Below are positions 42,714 through 51,330 of a stretch of DNA of 64,000 nucleotides, in pieces. This stretch comes from Acidobacteriota bacterium (GTDB lineage Bacteria > Acidobacteriota > Terriglobia > Acidiferrales > UBA7541), in assembly GCA_021324935.1 (NCBI GenBank), contig JAJPIE010000090.1:1-64000 (forward strand). Reading direction: 5' to 3'. Under the pieces are notes generated by a model. It saw only the letters and a program-made list of their open reading frames with translations, was not told the origin of the DNA and ran no database searches. Each line of letters opens with the position of its first letter. Positions within the stretch are counted from its first letter, which is position 1. The position numbers and the translations under genes were made by a program.

Positions 42714-42750
42714 ACCACAGAGACCGCAGAGGGCCACAGGGACCACAGAG
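42714..42750. repeat. CACAGAG-type dispersed repeat
   Basis: CACCACAGAGACCGCAGAGG and then GCCACAGGGACCACAGAG repeat the word CACAGAG or CGCAGAG about every 8-10 bases. A related string (CGCGCAGAGACGCAAAG) is at 49572-49588. It lies between hutI and ftcD. Confidence 0.45.
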
Positions 42751-42773
42751 TTTAAGAAGCGGGATGGAGAGCG

Positions 42774-44285
42774 ATGAAACGACTGATTGAGTGTGTGCCG
42801 AATTTTTCGGAGGGCCGCGATCCGGCCAAGGTCGACGCACTGGTGCAGGTGATGAGTAGCGTGCCGGGCGTTTATGTGCTGGACCGCGAAATGGACGCCG
42901 ACCATAACCGCTGCGTGATTACCCTGGCGGGGGAACCCGACGCGGTGGCGGAGGCCGCCATTTTGGGCGCCGGCAAGGCCATGGATTTGATTGACATGAC
43001 CGTCCATAAAGGCGCGCATCCACGTGTGGGTGCAACGGATGTGGTGCCATTTATCCCGGTGGAAGGCGTGACACTGGAAGATTGCGTGGCGCTGGCAAAG
43101 CGCGTGGGCAACGAGATCTGGAAGCGCTATCGCATCCCGATCTTCTTCTACGAGGCCGCCGCAACGCGGCCGGATCGCGTGAACCTGGAGAATGTCCGCA
43201 AAGGACAGTTCGAAGGGCTGCGCGAAGAGCTCAAGAAAAATCACGACCGGCAGCCGGACATCGGCGAACCAAAGCTGCATCCCACGGCCGGTGTAACCGT
43301 CGTAGGCGCACGCAAGTTTTTGGTCGCCTATAACGTGAATCTGAACACATCCGACATCGATATCGCCAACAAAATCGCCCGCGCAATTCGCTTTTCCAAT
43401 GGCGGCTTCCGCTATGTCAAATCCATGGGCGTGGAGCTGAAAGCGCGCAACCTGGCGCAGGTCTCCATCAACCTGACAGACTACGAGCAGACGCCCATGC
43501 ATCGTGTTTACGCGGCTGTGAAGCGCGAAGCGGAGCGTTACGGCGTGATGCCGGTGGGCAGCGAAATCGTGGGCCTGGTGCCCAAAAAGGCCATCGAAAT
43601 GGCCGCCGATTATTTTTTGCAACTCGAAAACTTTTCGCCCTCGCAGGTGTTTGAAAACAAGCTGGCAGCGGCATTGAGCGGCGCTCCGCTGGAAGCGAGA
43701 GAAGGAAAGCTCGCGCAGCTCGCGCGTCCGTTCGTCGAGGCTGTTGCTGAGGCATCCCCCACCCCGGGTGGCGGAAGCGCATCCGCCTTCGCGGCGGCGC
43801 TCGCGGCGGCGCTCGGGCAAATGGTTGCCGGGCTTTCGCGCAAGAAGAAGTCGCAGATTCTGCACGTGGACAAGCTCTCGGAGCACCTCGAAACGCTGCG
43901 GAAGATAACCGATGAACTGACCGCCGCGATCGACCGCGACGCCAGTTCGTACGACACCGTGTTGGCCGCCTACAAGCTTCCGCAGGGCACGCCGGAGGAA
44001 AAAGAAGCGCGCGAAGCGGCAATTCAATCGGCGACGAAAGGCGCATCCGAAGTGCCGCTGCAGGTCGCCGAAAAGACCGCGGATCTTTTGGAGCGCCTCG
44101 TGCAACTGGATGGAATCTCGGCGGCATCCATGAAATCAGACCTGCTGGTGGCGCGTCTAATGGCCGTAGCGGGGGCGAAAGGCGCGCTCGCCAATGTGGA
44201 AATCAATCTGGAAGGCTTGAAAGACCCAGCCTACGTGGCGCAAATGCGGAGCAAGGTTGACGAACTGCGCAAGCGGCTTGGCTAG
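42774..44285 (+). CDS. ftcD: Glutamate formimidoyltransferase / formimidoyl-THF cyclodeaminase
   Basis: Bifunctional enzyme ending histidine degradation: moves the formimino group from FIGLU to THF, then releases ammonia to give 5,10-methenyl-THF. The transferase half (residues 1-300) starts ECVPNFSEGRD and has HKGAHPRVGATDVVPFIPV. The cyclodeaminase half (about 320-500) has ASPTPGGGSASAFAAALA and GL.RKKK. At 503 aa it is a fused protein, as in some bacteria and animals. It follows hutI by about 80 bases. It replaces the HutG or HutF/HutG routes. Confidence 0.95.
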   Translation: MKRLIECVPNFSEGRDPAKVDALVQVMSSVPGVYVLDREMDADHNRCVITLAGEPDAVAEAAILGAGKAMDLIDMTVHKGAHPRVGATDVVPFIPVEGVTLEDCVALAKRVGNEIWKRYRIPIFFYEAAATRPDRVNLENVRKGQFEGLREELKKNHDRQPDIGEPKLHPTAGVTVVGARKFLVAYNVNLNTSDIDIANKIARAIRFSNGGFRYVKSMGVELKARNLAQVSINLTDYEQTPMHRVYAAVKREAERYGVMPVGSEIVGLVPKKAIEMAADYFLQLENFSPSQVFENKLAAALSGAPLEAREGKLAQLARPFVEAVAEASPTPGGGSASAFAAALAAALGQMVAGLSRKKKSQILHVDKLSEHLETLRKITDELTAAIDRDASSYDTVLAAYKLPQGTPEEKEAREAAIQSATKGASEVPLQVAEKTADLLERLVQLDGISAASMKSDLLVARLMAVAGAKGALANVEINLEGLKDPAYVAQMRSKVDELRKRLG

Positions 44286-44354
44286 GCAAAAGGCCGATCT
44301 TCGCCGAGTAGCGTACACTGAAGTTTCCACCCGGCCCCTTGAAAGGAGCTTTGC

Positions 44355-45392
44355 ATGAGGAAGTGCAAGATCTTGGCGACGAGAGTAACGGCGGCGTGCG
44401 CCCTGCTGGTCCTGGTGGCGGCATCGGCGAAGCCCGCGAAGGCGGGCAGCCTGGGGGCGGACACGATCGGCATGTTCCCCAAGAACGTCGGCGAATTTGC
44501 GTACGCGGACTTGAAGAAGGCGCGCACGATGAAATGGTATCCGGCGCTGGAGCAGCAGATGCTCCCCGAACGCTTCCGGCAGTTCGAGAAGTTCCTCGCT
44601 TCCGCAGGCATCGACACCAATTCGCAGGTGGATGAACTCACCTGGGGCCTCGTCCCACAAGCGGCGCTAAGCAAGGACCCCTCCATAAGCAAGACGGCGG
44701 ACTCGGCCGTGCCCTCCAGCGAAGAAATCGTGGGCATCGCGCTTGGCAATTTCAATCCCGATTCCACCGAAGCGTATTTCAAGGCGCAGAAGCTCCCGAC
44801 GGCCAAATCGCACGGCTACACCCTGTTCGCTTTTGGCTCCGGCGTCGGCCCGGATGACCTCTTTTTCTTTTTCGTCGATTCCAACAAGGCTGCCTTCGGC
44901 CACCGGCAATTGCTGGAGCAGATGATCGCCGTGCGCTATGGCGAGGAAGACAGCCTGCTGCGCAACGATAAAATGTTCGGCTTGATTAACGAAACCAACG
45001 GCAACGGCGTGGTCTGGGCGGTGCTCAATCAGGGCTACACGAAACTCGCGATGGCCCAACTGGCGCCGGAAGTGCAGCAGTTCCCCGAAGCGGCGAAGCT
45101 CGTCGCCCGCATGCAGGCCATGGTCATCACCGCCACCGCGGACAGCGGCATGGCCGGGAAATTCCAGGCCGTTTGCGGCTCCACGGAAGACGCCAACACA
45201 CTGAGCCAGTTGATAACCGCGGGGCTGATGTACAAGAAATACCAGACCGCGAAAGACAATCCGGACCTCGGCCAGTTGCTGGATCAGGCGAGCGTTGCCC
45301 CGTCCGGCGACCGCGTTTTGATCAGCATCGCCGTAACCGACGACCAGATGACCGACCTGATCAAGAAGAATACTTTCGCCTTCAAGATGTAA
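44355..45392 (+). CDS. Secreted hypothetical protein
   Basis: Not recognised. 345 aa with a signal peptide (RVTAACALLVLVAASAKPAKAG). The mature part shows MFPKNVGEFAYADLKKAR and DDLFFFFVDSNKAAFGHRQLLEQMIAVR, that is, an alpha/beta protein without membrane segments and with a family-like ferredoxin-like repeat. No catalytic motif is visible. ATG at 44355 with AAAGGAGC upstream. It starts 69 bases after ftcD, though no link to histidine use is evident. Confidence 0.65.
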   Translation: MRKCKILATRVTAACALLVLVAASAKPAKAGSLGADTIGMFPKNVGEFAYADLKKARTMKWYPALEQQMLPERFRQFEKFLASAGIDTNSQVDELTWGLVPQAALSKDPSISKTADSAVPSSEEIVGIALGNFNPDSTEAYFKAQKLPTAKSHGYTLFAFGSGVGPDDLFFFFVDSNKAAFGHRQLLEQMIAVRYGEEDSLLRNDKMFGLINETNGNGVVWAVLNQGYTKLAMAQLAPEVQQFPEAAKLVARMQAMVITATADSGMAGKFQAVCGSTEDANTLSQLITAGLMYKKYQTAKDNPDLGQLLDQASVAPSGDRVLISIAVTDDQMTDLIKKNTFAFKM

Positions 45393-45575
45393 TGAGCCGC
45401 GGCTCGCGGGCTGTGTTCCGTGCCCCGAAGCGAATCCTCGGTGAACCCTCAGGCGGCCTTTGGTATCGCCGCCATCCTGGCGGCGAGCCTGTTTCCTTTT
45501 CGCTGTCAACACCAAGCAAGAAAAATCTGGATAGAGCACCCTTGCCTGCAGGAAGCTACATTTTTACTCTCTGAG

Positions 45576-45604
45576 GCGAGTGGCACAGGCATTCTTGCCT
45601 GTGC
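45576..45604. repeat. Dispersed hairpin repeat (GCACAGGC/GCCTGTGC)
   Basis: GCACAGGC-ATTCTT-GCCTGTGC, an 8-base stem with a 6-base loop, preceded by GCGAGTG. The 15-base string GCGAGTGGCACAGGC (45576-45590) recurs inverted at 51155-51169. It lies in the 270-base spacer 45393-45663 between two convergent genes, where no gene is seen. Confidence 0.6.
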
Positions 45605-45663
45605 GCCTGTCCGCACGGCAAAATTGCTCTCCAAATTACGCGTCACGGAAAACATGTCACGGT

Positions 45664-46035
45664 TTACGCGGTGGCGGGGACGAACTTGGTGAGACGCAGC
45701 ACGCCACAATTGTCGCGATCTTCGCACTGCACCGAATCGACGCCATCCCAGGCAACCTGCAGCCGTTCGCCAGGGGCCGCGACGCCGGGGACGCACACTT
45801 CCACCTCGATCCGGTCATCCAGTCGCCGGAAATTCACCTGGCAGGGCGTGGTGCTGTTGTCATGAAAGCCGAAGCAGAGCTTGCAGGCCGAAACGACCGC
45901 CACTTTGAGCTGCTCGATGTTTTCATTGGAAAGCCCCGCGGCATCGGCGAAGATACGCATCGCCCCGCCCGCCGCGGCGGCCAGGCGTTCGTCATGGTCG
46001 AGCGAAAGGAGCAGGTGTAGAGGATACTTAGTCAC
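45664..46035 (-). CDS. HATPase-like anti-sigma regulatory protein, degenerate
   Basis: 123 aa. The order of elements recalls RsbW/SpoIIAB anti-sigma kinases: an N-terminal LHLLLSLDHDERLAAAA, then GLSNENIEQLKVAVVSAC, where a real GHKL ATPase has SEAVxNA. The essential Glu and Asn of the N box are replaced (SACKLC) and no G-box DxGxG is present. It may be inactive as a kinase, or simply a distant relative. It begins 2 bases after a Cys-rich protein gene, so the two form an operon. Confidence 0.5.
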   Translation of the reverse strand: MTKYPLHLLLSLDHDERLAAAAGGAMRIFADAAGLSNENIEQLKVAVVSACKLCFGFHDNSTTPCQVNFRRLDDRIEVEVCVPGVAAPGERLQVAWDGVDSVQCEDRDNCGVLRLTKFVPATA

Positions 46036-46037
46036 GG

Positions 46038-46217
46038 TTACCGTTCATTCGCCAGGGCCACGTCGCACGCTTCCCGGCAGTCTGGACAATAATATAACCC
46101 ATCCACGCACAAGCGCACGTTGGTTTGGCCCTTGCAAATGGCGCAGTATTTTTCGCAGGTGCAGTATTCCTCGGCTTTGTCGCACTGGGAACAGCGAACT
46201 TGTTGACGGGCAGCCAT
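46038..46217 (-). CDS. Small Cys-rich putative zinc-binding protein
   Basis: 59 aa with an ATG at 46215-46217 (a longer frame runs 24 codons further into a basic, unlikely part). Ten cysteines are arranged as C-x2-C, C-x-C, C-x2-C, C and C-x2-C-x3-C, suiting two or three zinc knuckles: RCSQCDKAEEYCTCEKYC, then CVDGLYYCPDC. No known family is named. It directly precedes the HATPase-like gene (2-base gap) and is divergent from gcvT. A regulatory or protein-binding role is inferred. Confidence 0.6.
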   Translation of the reverse strand: MAARQQVRCSQCDKAEEYCTCEKYCAICKGQTNVRLCVDGLYYCPDCREACDVALANER

Positions 46218-46412
46218 GCGCGCCTCCCCAAAAACTCTAACCGAGCGGCGCCCCGCCAGCAAGCGTGCGGCAACTTCCCTGCTGCGCATCCAACAAGAGC
46301 CCTTGCGGAGAAAACTTCGCCCCCCGCTCGCTCGCCCCCCTGTCTCGATTCGCCTGCTTTTGACCCCCGGTTGGAACGCGTGCTACCATCGCGTGCTGCC
46401 CGAGTAACCCGA

Positions 46413-47588
46413 ATGGACTCCGGAAACTCGCCGTCGACTCCAATTCTCAGAAAAACGGCACTCAACGCGCTGCACAAGCGCTTGGGCGCCAAAATGGTCA
46501 ATTTCGGCGGCTGGGACATGCCTGTCGAATACCCGTGCAGCGGCAATCTGCTGTGCGAACACCGCGCCGTGCGCAGCGGCGTGGGCATGTTTGACGTCAG
46601 CCACATGGGCGACATCCGCATTCACAGCGCAAAAAATCCCGGTGGCGCGCTGGCCGCCGTACAGCACCTGACGATGAACGACGCTTCACGGCTAGCCATC
46701 GGGCAGGCGCAATATTCGGCGATGCTCTACCCAGCCGGCACATTTGTGGACGACGTGATCGTGCACCGCCTGGGCGAAGACGATTACCTGCTGGTGATCA
46801 ACGCCGGCACCCGCGAGAAAGACATCAACTGGGTGCGCGAAAACACCAAAGGGATGGACTGCCAGGTGGAGGACCTCAGCGACGCTTACACGCAACTGGC
46901 GATTCAGGGGCCGCGCGCCGCGGAAACTTTGCAGAAATTAACCGGCGCGAAGCTCGACACGGTGAAGAATTACTGGTTCACGCACGGCGCCGTTTGCGGC
47001 CTGCCCAATACGCTGATTGCCCGCACGGGCTACACCGGCGAGGACGGTTTCGAGATTTACATCCCTTCGGACACAGCCACCAGTGAGCGTGTCTGGAACG
47101 CCGTGATGGACGCTGGCAAGGAGTTCGGCATCGTCGCGTGTGGCCTTGGGGCGCGCAACACACTGCGCCTGGAAGCAAAGATGGCGCTTTACGGGCACGA
47201 GATCAGCGACACGATCAACGTGTGGGAAGTGGGGCTGGACCGCTACTGCCACCTCGAAAAAGGCAACTTCATCGGCCGCGACGCGCTGGTGAAACTGAAA
47301 GCCGAAGGCTTGAAGCGCGCGCTGGTGGGCCTGGAAATGGTCGATCGCGGCATCGCCCGCGACACCTACCCCTGCGTCGACGAAAATGGGAAAGAGATCG
47401 GCCTGGTGACCAGCGGCTCGCCATCCCCGACGCTTGGCAAAAATATCGCCCTGGCCTACCTGCCGCCTTCCATGACGGCGCTAGGAACGCCGATTTACGT
47501 GGAGATTCGCTCGCAGCGCTGCAAAGCCCAGGTGGTGGCGACGCCGTTTTATAAGAGAGCGAAGAAGCCATTAGCCGTTAGCCAATAG
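46413..47588 (+). CDS. gcvT: Glycine cleavage system T protein (aminomethyltransferase)
   Basis: Moves the methylene from the H-protein lipoyl arm to THF, releasing ammonia. The ATG at 46413 starts MDSGNSPSTPILRKTALNALH; the frame is open 96 codons upstream but reads as the shadow of the neighbouring gene. Folate-binding domain: NFGGWDMPVEY, FDVSHMGD, TGYTGEDGFEIY and the late GLVTSGSPSPTLGKNIALAYL. Length is 391 aa. The last codons lie in a repeat (KPLAVSQ-stop). First gene of gcvT-gcvH-gcvPA-gcvPB; no glycine riboswitch was recognised upstream. Confidence 0.94.
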   Translation: MDSGNSPSTPILRKTALNALHKRLGAKMVNFGGWDMPVEYPCSGNLLCEHRAVRSGVGMFDVSHMGDIRIHSAKNPGGALAAVQHLTMNDASRLAIGQAQYSAMLYPAGTFVDDVIVHRLGEDDYLLVINAGTREKDINWVRENTKGMDCQVEDLSDAYTQLAIQGPRAAETLQKLTGAKLDTVKNYWFTHGAVCGLPNTLIARTGYTGEDGFEIYIPSDTATSERVWNAVMDAGKEFGIVACGLGARNTLRLEAKMALYGHEISDTINVWEVGLDRYCHLEKGNFIGRDALVKLKAEGLKRALVGLEMVDRGIARDTYPCVDENGKEIGLVTSGSPSPTLGKNIALAYLPPSMTALGTPIYVEIRSQRCKAQVVATPFYKRAKKPLAVSQ

Positions 47589-47740
47589 CCAGAAGAAGAA
47601 AGTGGCGAATGGCGAGTGACACGCGGGGAGAAAAGGCCGCAAACGGTCCTGGAAAGGCATTTCGAGATGGCGCGGTTTCCGCCGCGCCATAAGTGCTAAG
47701 GAAATGCGGGGATTTAGCCCCTGCGGCCAACGATTTGAGT
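47567..47740. repeat. Repeat-rich spacer between gcvT and gcvH
   Basis: From 47569 the string AGCCATTAGCCGTTAGCC and AATAGCC runs through the gcvT stop codon. At 47667-47690 an inverted repeat ATGGCGCGG-TTTCCG-CCGCGCCAT forms a 9-base stem. A further GGGG-ATTTAG-CCCC hairpin follows. Both hairpins are intergenic and may temper read-through. Confidence 0.55.
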
Positions 47741-47785
47741 GGTTCGATTTCGGAAATAGGAATCTGAGGACGAAAGAGGCGCTCC

Positions 47786-48187
47786 ATGAGTTATCCAACG
47801 CAATTCCGCTATAGCAAAGACCACGAATGGATCGAGGTAAAGGGTGACGTGGCCACCGTGGGCATCACCGATTACGCGCAGAGCGAACTCGGCGACGTGG
47901 TTTTCGTGGAAATGCCGGCCGTGGGAACACAGGTCGTCACCGGCAAATCGTTCGGCTCGGTGGAATCCGTGAAGGCCGTCAGCGACATTTATGCGCCGGC
48001 GAGCGGCGAGGTAGTCGAAGCCAACGGCGGACTGAAAGACAAGCCCGAGGCCATCAACACCGATCCCCACGGCACCGGGTGGCTGATCAAGATGAAGCTC
48101 GCCAATCCCGCCGAAGTCGCCGCGCTGATGGATGCCGCGGCGTATGAAACCTATATCGCCGAAAAGAAGAAAGAGGCGTCCGCCTGA
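47786..48187 (+). CDS. gcvH: Glycine cleavage system H protein (lipoyl carrier)
   Basis: Carries the aminomethyl group on its lipoyl-lysine between P and T proteins. 133 aa. Lipoylation site in FGSVESVKAVSDIYAP (the Lys of SVKAV). Conserved KDHEWIEVKGDVATVGITDYAQ at the start and GTGWLIKMK near the end. Lipoate would be added by LipA/LipB or LplA, not present here. It overlaps gcvPA by one base (TGATG). Confidence 0.96.
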   Translation: MSYPTQFRYSKDHEWIEVKGDVATVGITDYAQSELGDVVFVEMPAVGTQVVTGKSFGSVESVKAVSDIYAPASGEVVEANGGLKDKPEAINTDPHGTGWLIKMKLANPAEVAALMDAAAYETYIAEKKKEASA

Positions 48188-49533
48188 TGCGTTATCTCCC
48201 GAAGAGCCCTGCCGAACGGCAGCAGATGCTGGCCGCGATTGGCATCAAAACCGCTGAAGAACTCTTCTCTTCCATTCCCGAAGCCTACCGGCTGAAAAAG
48301 CCGCTGAACCTGCCGGGCCCGTACTCCGAACAGGAAATCATCGAATATTTCCAGGCGCGCGCAGCGGAAAATTCCGCAGGCTACACCAGTTTTCTCGGCG
48401 CCGGCGTCTACAACCACCTGCGTTCCGTGGTGACCGACACGATCATCCAGCGCGGCGAGTTCCTGACTTCCTATACGCCGTACCAGGCCGAAATCACCCA
48501 GGGCACGCTGCAGGCGATCTTCGAATTTCAAACGTTGATGTGCCAGTTGACCGGGCAGGAAGTGGCCAACGCATCGATGTACGACGGCTCGACCGCCACC
48601 ACCGAAGCGGTGCTGATGGCCGAGCGCGTCACCAGCCGGCGGCGCGTGCTGGTGGGCCGCTCGGTGCATCCCGAATACCGCGAAGTGCTGCGGACCTACG
48701 CGAAGAATTCGGGATTGCACGTGGAAGAGATTTCCTACACGGCCATGGGCACGCTGGACGAAAAAGCTCTGCAATCCGCGCTGCGGGAAGATGTGTGCGC
48801 GGTGGTGGTGCAGTCGCCGAATTTTTTTGGCGTCATTGAGTCGCCCGCCGCGCTGGCGAAGATCACGCAAGCCGCCGGTGCGCTACTCGTGGTGGCCGTC
48901 GCCGAAGGAGTTTCGCTGGGCGCCGTAAAGCCGCCCGCGGAAGCAGACATTGTCGCCATGGAAGGCCAGAGCTTCGGTCTGGCGCCGAGTTATGGCGGGC
49001 CCTACGTGGGCGTGGTGGCTTCGCGCGAAAAATATGTCCGCCAGATGCCAGGGAGACTTGCAGGACAAACCACGGACCGCGAAGCACGCCGCGGCTTTGT
49101 GCTGACGCTGGCGACGCGCGAACAACATATCCGCCGCGAGAAGGCGACTTCGAATATTTGCACGAACCAGGCCCTTTGCGCGCTGGCGGCCACCGTGCAT
49201 CTGACGCTGCTCGGCAAGGAGGGCTTGCGCGAACAAGCGGAGCAGAATCTTTCCAAGGCGCATTTCGCCCTTGCCGAACTGGAGAAGATCCCCGGCGTGA
49301 AGCGCACTTTCCCCGGGCCGTTCTTCAATGAGTTCGCGGTGGAGTTTCCGAAGTCGGTGCGCATTGTGAACGCCGATTTATTGCGGGAGAAGATCGTCGG
49401 TCCATACGTGCTGGGAACCGCGTATCCCGAACTCTCGAAGAATGCGCTGGTCTGCGTGACAGAGACAACCACGCGAGGGGAGATCGAGCGGTTTGTGGCC
49501 GGAGTGAGGAAGTCGATCACGGAAGCGAAGTAG
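48187..49533 (+). CDS. gcvPA: Glycine dehydrogenase (decarboxylating) subunit 1
   Basis: N-terminal half of the two-subunit P protein (PLP enzyme that decarboxylates glycine). 448 aa. Typical GAGVYNHLRSVVTDTIIQRGEFLTSYTPYQAEITQGTLQA-like sequence is seen in parts (LGAGVYNHL, YTPYQAEITQGTLQ), also ATEAVLMAERV and QSFGLAPSYGGPYVG. The PLP lysine is not in this subunit. ATG overlaps the gcvH stop by one base, so translation is coupled. Split P proteins are the usual form in many bacteria outside Proteobacteria. Confidence 0.95.
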   Translation: MRYLPKSPAERQQMLAAIGIKTAEELFSSIPEAYRLKKPLNLPGPYSEQEIIEYFQARAAENSAGYTSFLGAGVYNHLRSVVTDTIIQRGEFLTSYTPYQAEITQGTLQAIFEFQTLMCQLTGQEVANASMYDGSTATTEAVLMAERVTSRRRVLVGRSVHPEYREVLRTYAKNSGLHVEEISYTAMGTLDEKALQSALREDVCAVVVQSPNFFGVIESPAALAKITQAAGALLVVAVAEGVSLGAVKPPAEADIVAMEGQSFGLAPSYGGPYVGVVASREKYVRQMPGRLAGQTTDREARRGFVLTLATREQHIRREKATSNICTNQALCALAATVHLTLLGKEGLREQAEQNLSKAHFALAELEKIPGVKRTFPGPFFNEFAVEFPKSVRIVNADLLREKIVGPYVLGTAYPELSKNALVCVTETTTRGEIERFVAGVRKSITEAK

Positions 49534-49607
49534 GGAAGTAACGAACTGAGGATGCCGGTCATGAAAATCCTCGCGCAGAGACGCAAAGTGCGCGGAGACG
49601 GAAAAGA

Positions 49608-51119
49608 ATGAGCGAGCGGATCAAAAAGGCGACGCGGCAAACGAATCAGAATGAAGGATTGATCTTCGAGAAATCCTCCCCGGGCAAACGGGCGTTTGAA
49701 TTGCCTCCCCTGGATGTGCCTGCGGCGGACCCGGCGAAAGCCCTGGGCGAAGCGCATCGCCGCGGCGGCGTCGAAGGGTTCCCCGAGGTCAGCGAGATCG
49801 AGGTGATCCGCCACTTCACACGGCTTTCCACCTGGAATTACGCCATCGATCTCGGCATGTATCCGCTGGGTTCCTGCACCATGAAGTACAACCCGCGCGT
49901 GAACGAGTTTGTGGCGCGGCTCAATGGCATCGCCACGGAACATCCCTACCAGCCGCAGGAACTTTCGCAGGGCTGCCTGAAGGTTTTGCAGCTGCTGGAA
50001 AAATGCCTGCTCGAAATCACCGGCATGGACGCCATCACTCTGCAACCGGCCGCCGGCGCGCAAGGCGAACTGACCGGCCTGCTGCTGATTCGCGCACATC
50101 ACACGAAAAACGGCAATCCGCGCAAGAAAGTCCTGATTCCAGACTCCGCGCACGGCACCAATCCGGCCACGGCGGTGATTGCCGGCTATGAAGTAGAAAA
50201 CATCAAGTCCAACGCCGAAGGCCAGGTGGATCTGGCACATCTGCGCGAGCAAGTGACGCCGGATGTGGCCGCGCTGATGCTCACAAATCCCAGCACGCTG
50301 GGCATCTTCGAGCAGCAAATTCCCCAAATCGCGGAAGTCCTGCACGCCAAGGGCGCGCTCCTTTATATGGACGGCGCCAACATGAACGCCCTCGCCGGAA
50401 TCACCAAGCCCGGCGACCTCGGCGTCGACGTAATGCACTTGAACCTGCATAAAACGTTTTCGACGCCCCACGGCGGCGGCGGACCCGGCGCGGGTCCTGT
50501 GGCCATGAAGAAAATTCTCGAACCCTATTTGCCGGTGCCCGTGCTGGCGGAAAAAGAGGGCGGGCGGCTGGCCTTGGATTTTCAGCGTAAGGACAGCATC
50601 GGGCGCGTTCGCGCCTTCGTCGGCAATTTCGGCGTGCTCGTGCGCGCGCTCGCGTACATTCTGGCCTACGGCCCCGGCCTGCGTCAGGCCACGGAAGACG
50701 CCGTGATGAACGCGAACTACATCCGCAAGGGCCTCGAAGACGCGTTCGATCTTCCCTACACCAAGCCTTCGATGCACGAAGTCGTCTTCAGCGACGCCAT
50801 CCAGAAAAAGAACGGCGTGAGCACCATGGATATCGCCAAGCGACTGATCGACTATGGCTTTCATCCCTACACCACGGCATTCCCGCTGATTGTGCCGGGC
50901 GCCCTGATGATCGAGCCTACCGAGTCCGAATCCATCGAGGAGCTCGACCTCTTCATCGATGCCATGAAGTCGATCGCCCTGGAAGCGACGGAAACTCCCG
51001 ACCTGGTGAAAACCGCTCCGCACACCACGCGCGTGCGGCGGTTGGACGAGGTTGGCGCGGCGCGCAAACCGATCCTGCGCTGGAAGCCGTCCGGAAAACG
51101 CAGCGAAGCCGCGGATTAG
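49608..51119 (+). CDS. gcvPB: Glycine dehydrogenase (decarboxylating) subunit 2
   Basis: C-terminal half of the split P protein and the subunit with the PLP lysine: DVMHLNLHKTFSTPHGGGGPG. 503 aa. Opening IFEKSSPGKRAFELPPLDVP and LYPLGSCTMKYNPRVNE-type (GMYPLGSCTMKYNP) match the family, with ALLYMDGANMNALAG before the lysine. A 75-base gap from gcvPA contains a CGCAGAGACGCAAAG-like repeat. Completes T, H and P; the L protein (lipoamide dehydrogenase) is not in the window. Confidence 0.95.
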   Translation: MSERIKKATRQTNQNEGLIFEKSSPGKRAFELPPLDVPAADPAKALGEAHRRGGVEGFPEVSEIEVIRHFTRLSTWNYAIDLGMYPLGSCTMKYNPRVNEFVARLNGIATEHPYQPQELSQGCLKVLQLLEKCLLEITGMDAITLQPAAGAQGELTGLLLIRAHHTKNGNPRKKVLIPDSAHGTNPATAVIAGYEVENIKSNAEGQVDLAHLREQVTPDVAALMLTNPSTLGIFEQQIPQIAEVLHAKGALLYMDGANMNALAGITKPGDLGVDVMHLNLHKTFSTPHGGGGPGAGPVAMKKILEPYLPVPVLAEKEGGRLALDFQRKDSIGRVRAFVGNFGVLVRALAYILAYGPGLRQATEDAVMNANYIRKGLEDAFDLPYTKPSMHEVVFSDAIQKKNGVSTMDIAKRLIDYGFHPYTTAFPLIVPGALMIEPTESESIEELDLFIDAMKSIALEATETPDLVKTAPHTTRVRRLDEVGAARKPILRWKPSGKRSEAAD

Positions 51120-51140
51120 TGGGAACTCCTTCAATCCGGC

Positions 51141-51170
51141 GCAGGGGCAGGCGCGCCTGTGCCACTCGCG
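51141..51170. repeat. Second copy of the GGCACAGGC dispersed repeat
   Basis: GGGGCAGGCGCGCCTGTGCC and ACTCGCG: the inner AGGCGCGCCT is a 10-base palindrome. Bases 51155-51169 are the exact inverse of 45576-45590. It lies in the 211-base spacer between gcvPB and the SulP gene. Confidence 0.55.
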
Positions 51171-51330
51171 AACAGCGCCGGGAATTGCTGACGCGCTCCT
51201 CGTTAAAATTGCAGGATGTCTTCAGCGTGCATGGTGGTACCACGCGCACACATGTGCGGACATCACACGGTTCCAAGCTCCGTTGCTGGTAGACTCTCTA
51301 GAGTAAACACGGAGGGAAGTCAGCAGGAAC

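Noticed and set aside
45420..45574. Short frame between the secreted hypothetical and the HATPase-like gene
   Set aside because: No family pattern and runs into the dispersed hairpin repeat.
46218..46412. Glycine riboswitch upstream of gcvT
   Set aside because: Looked for the conserved glycine aptamer core in the spacer and between the gcv genes; no recognisable match.
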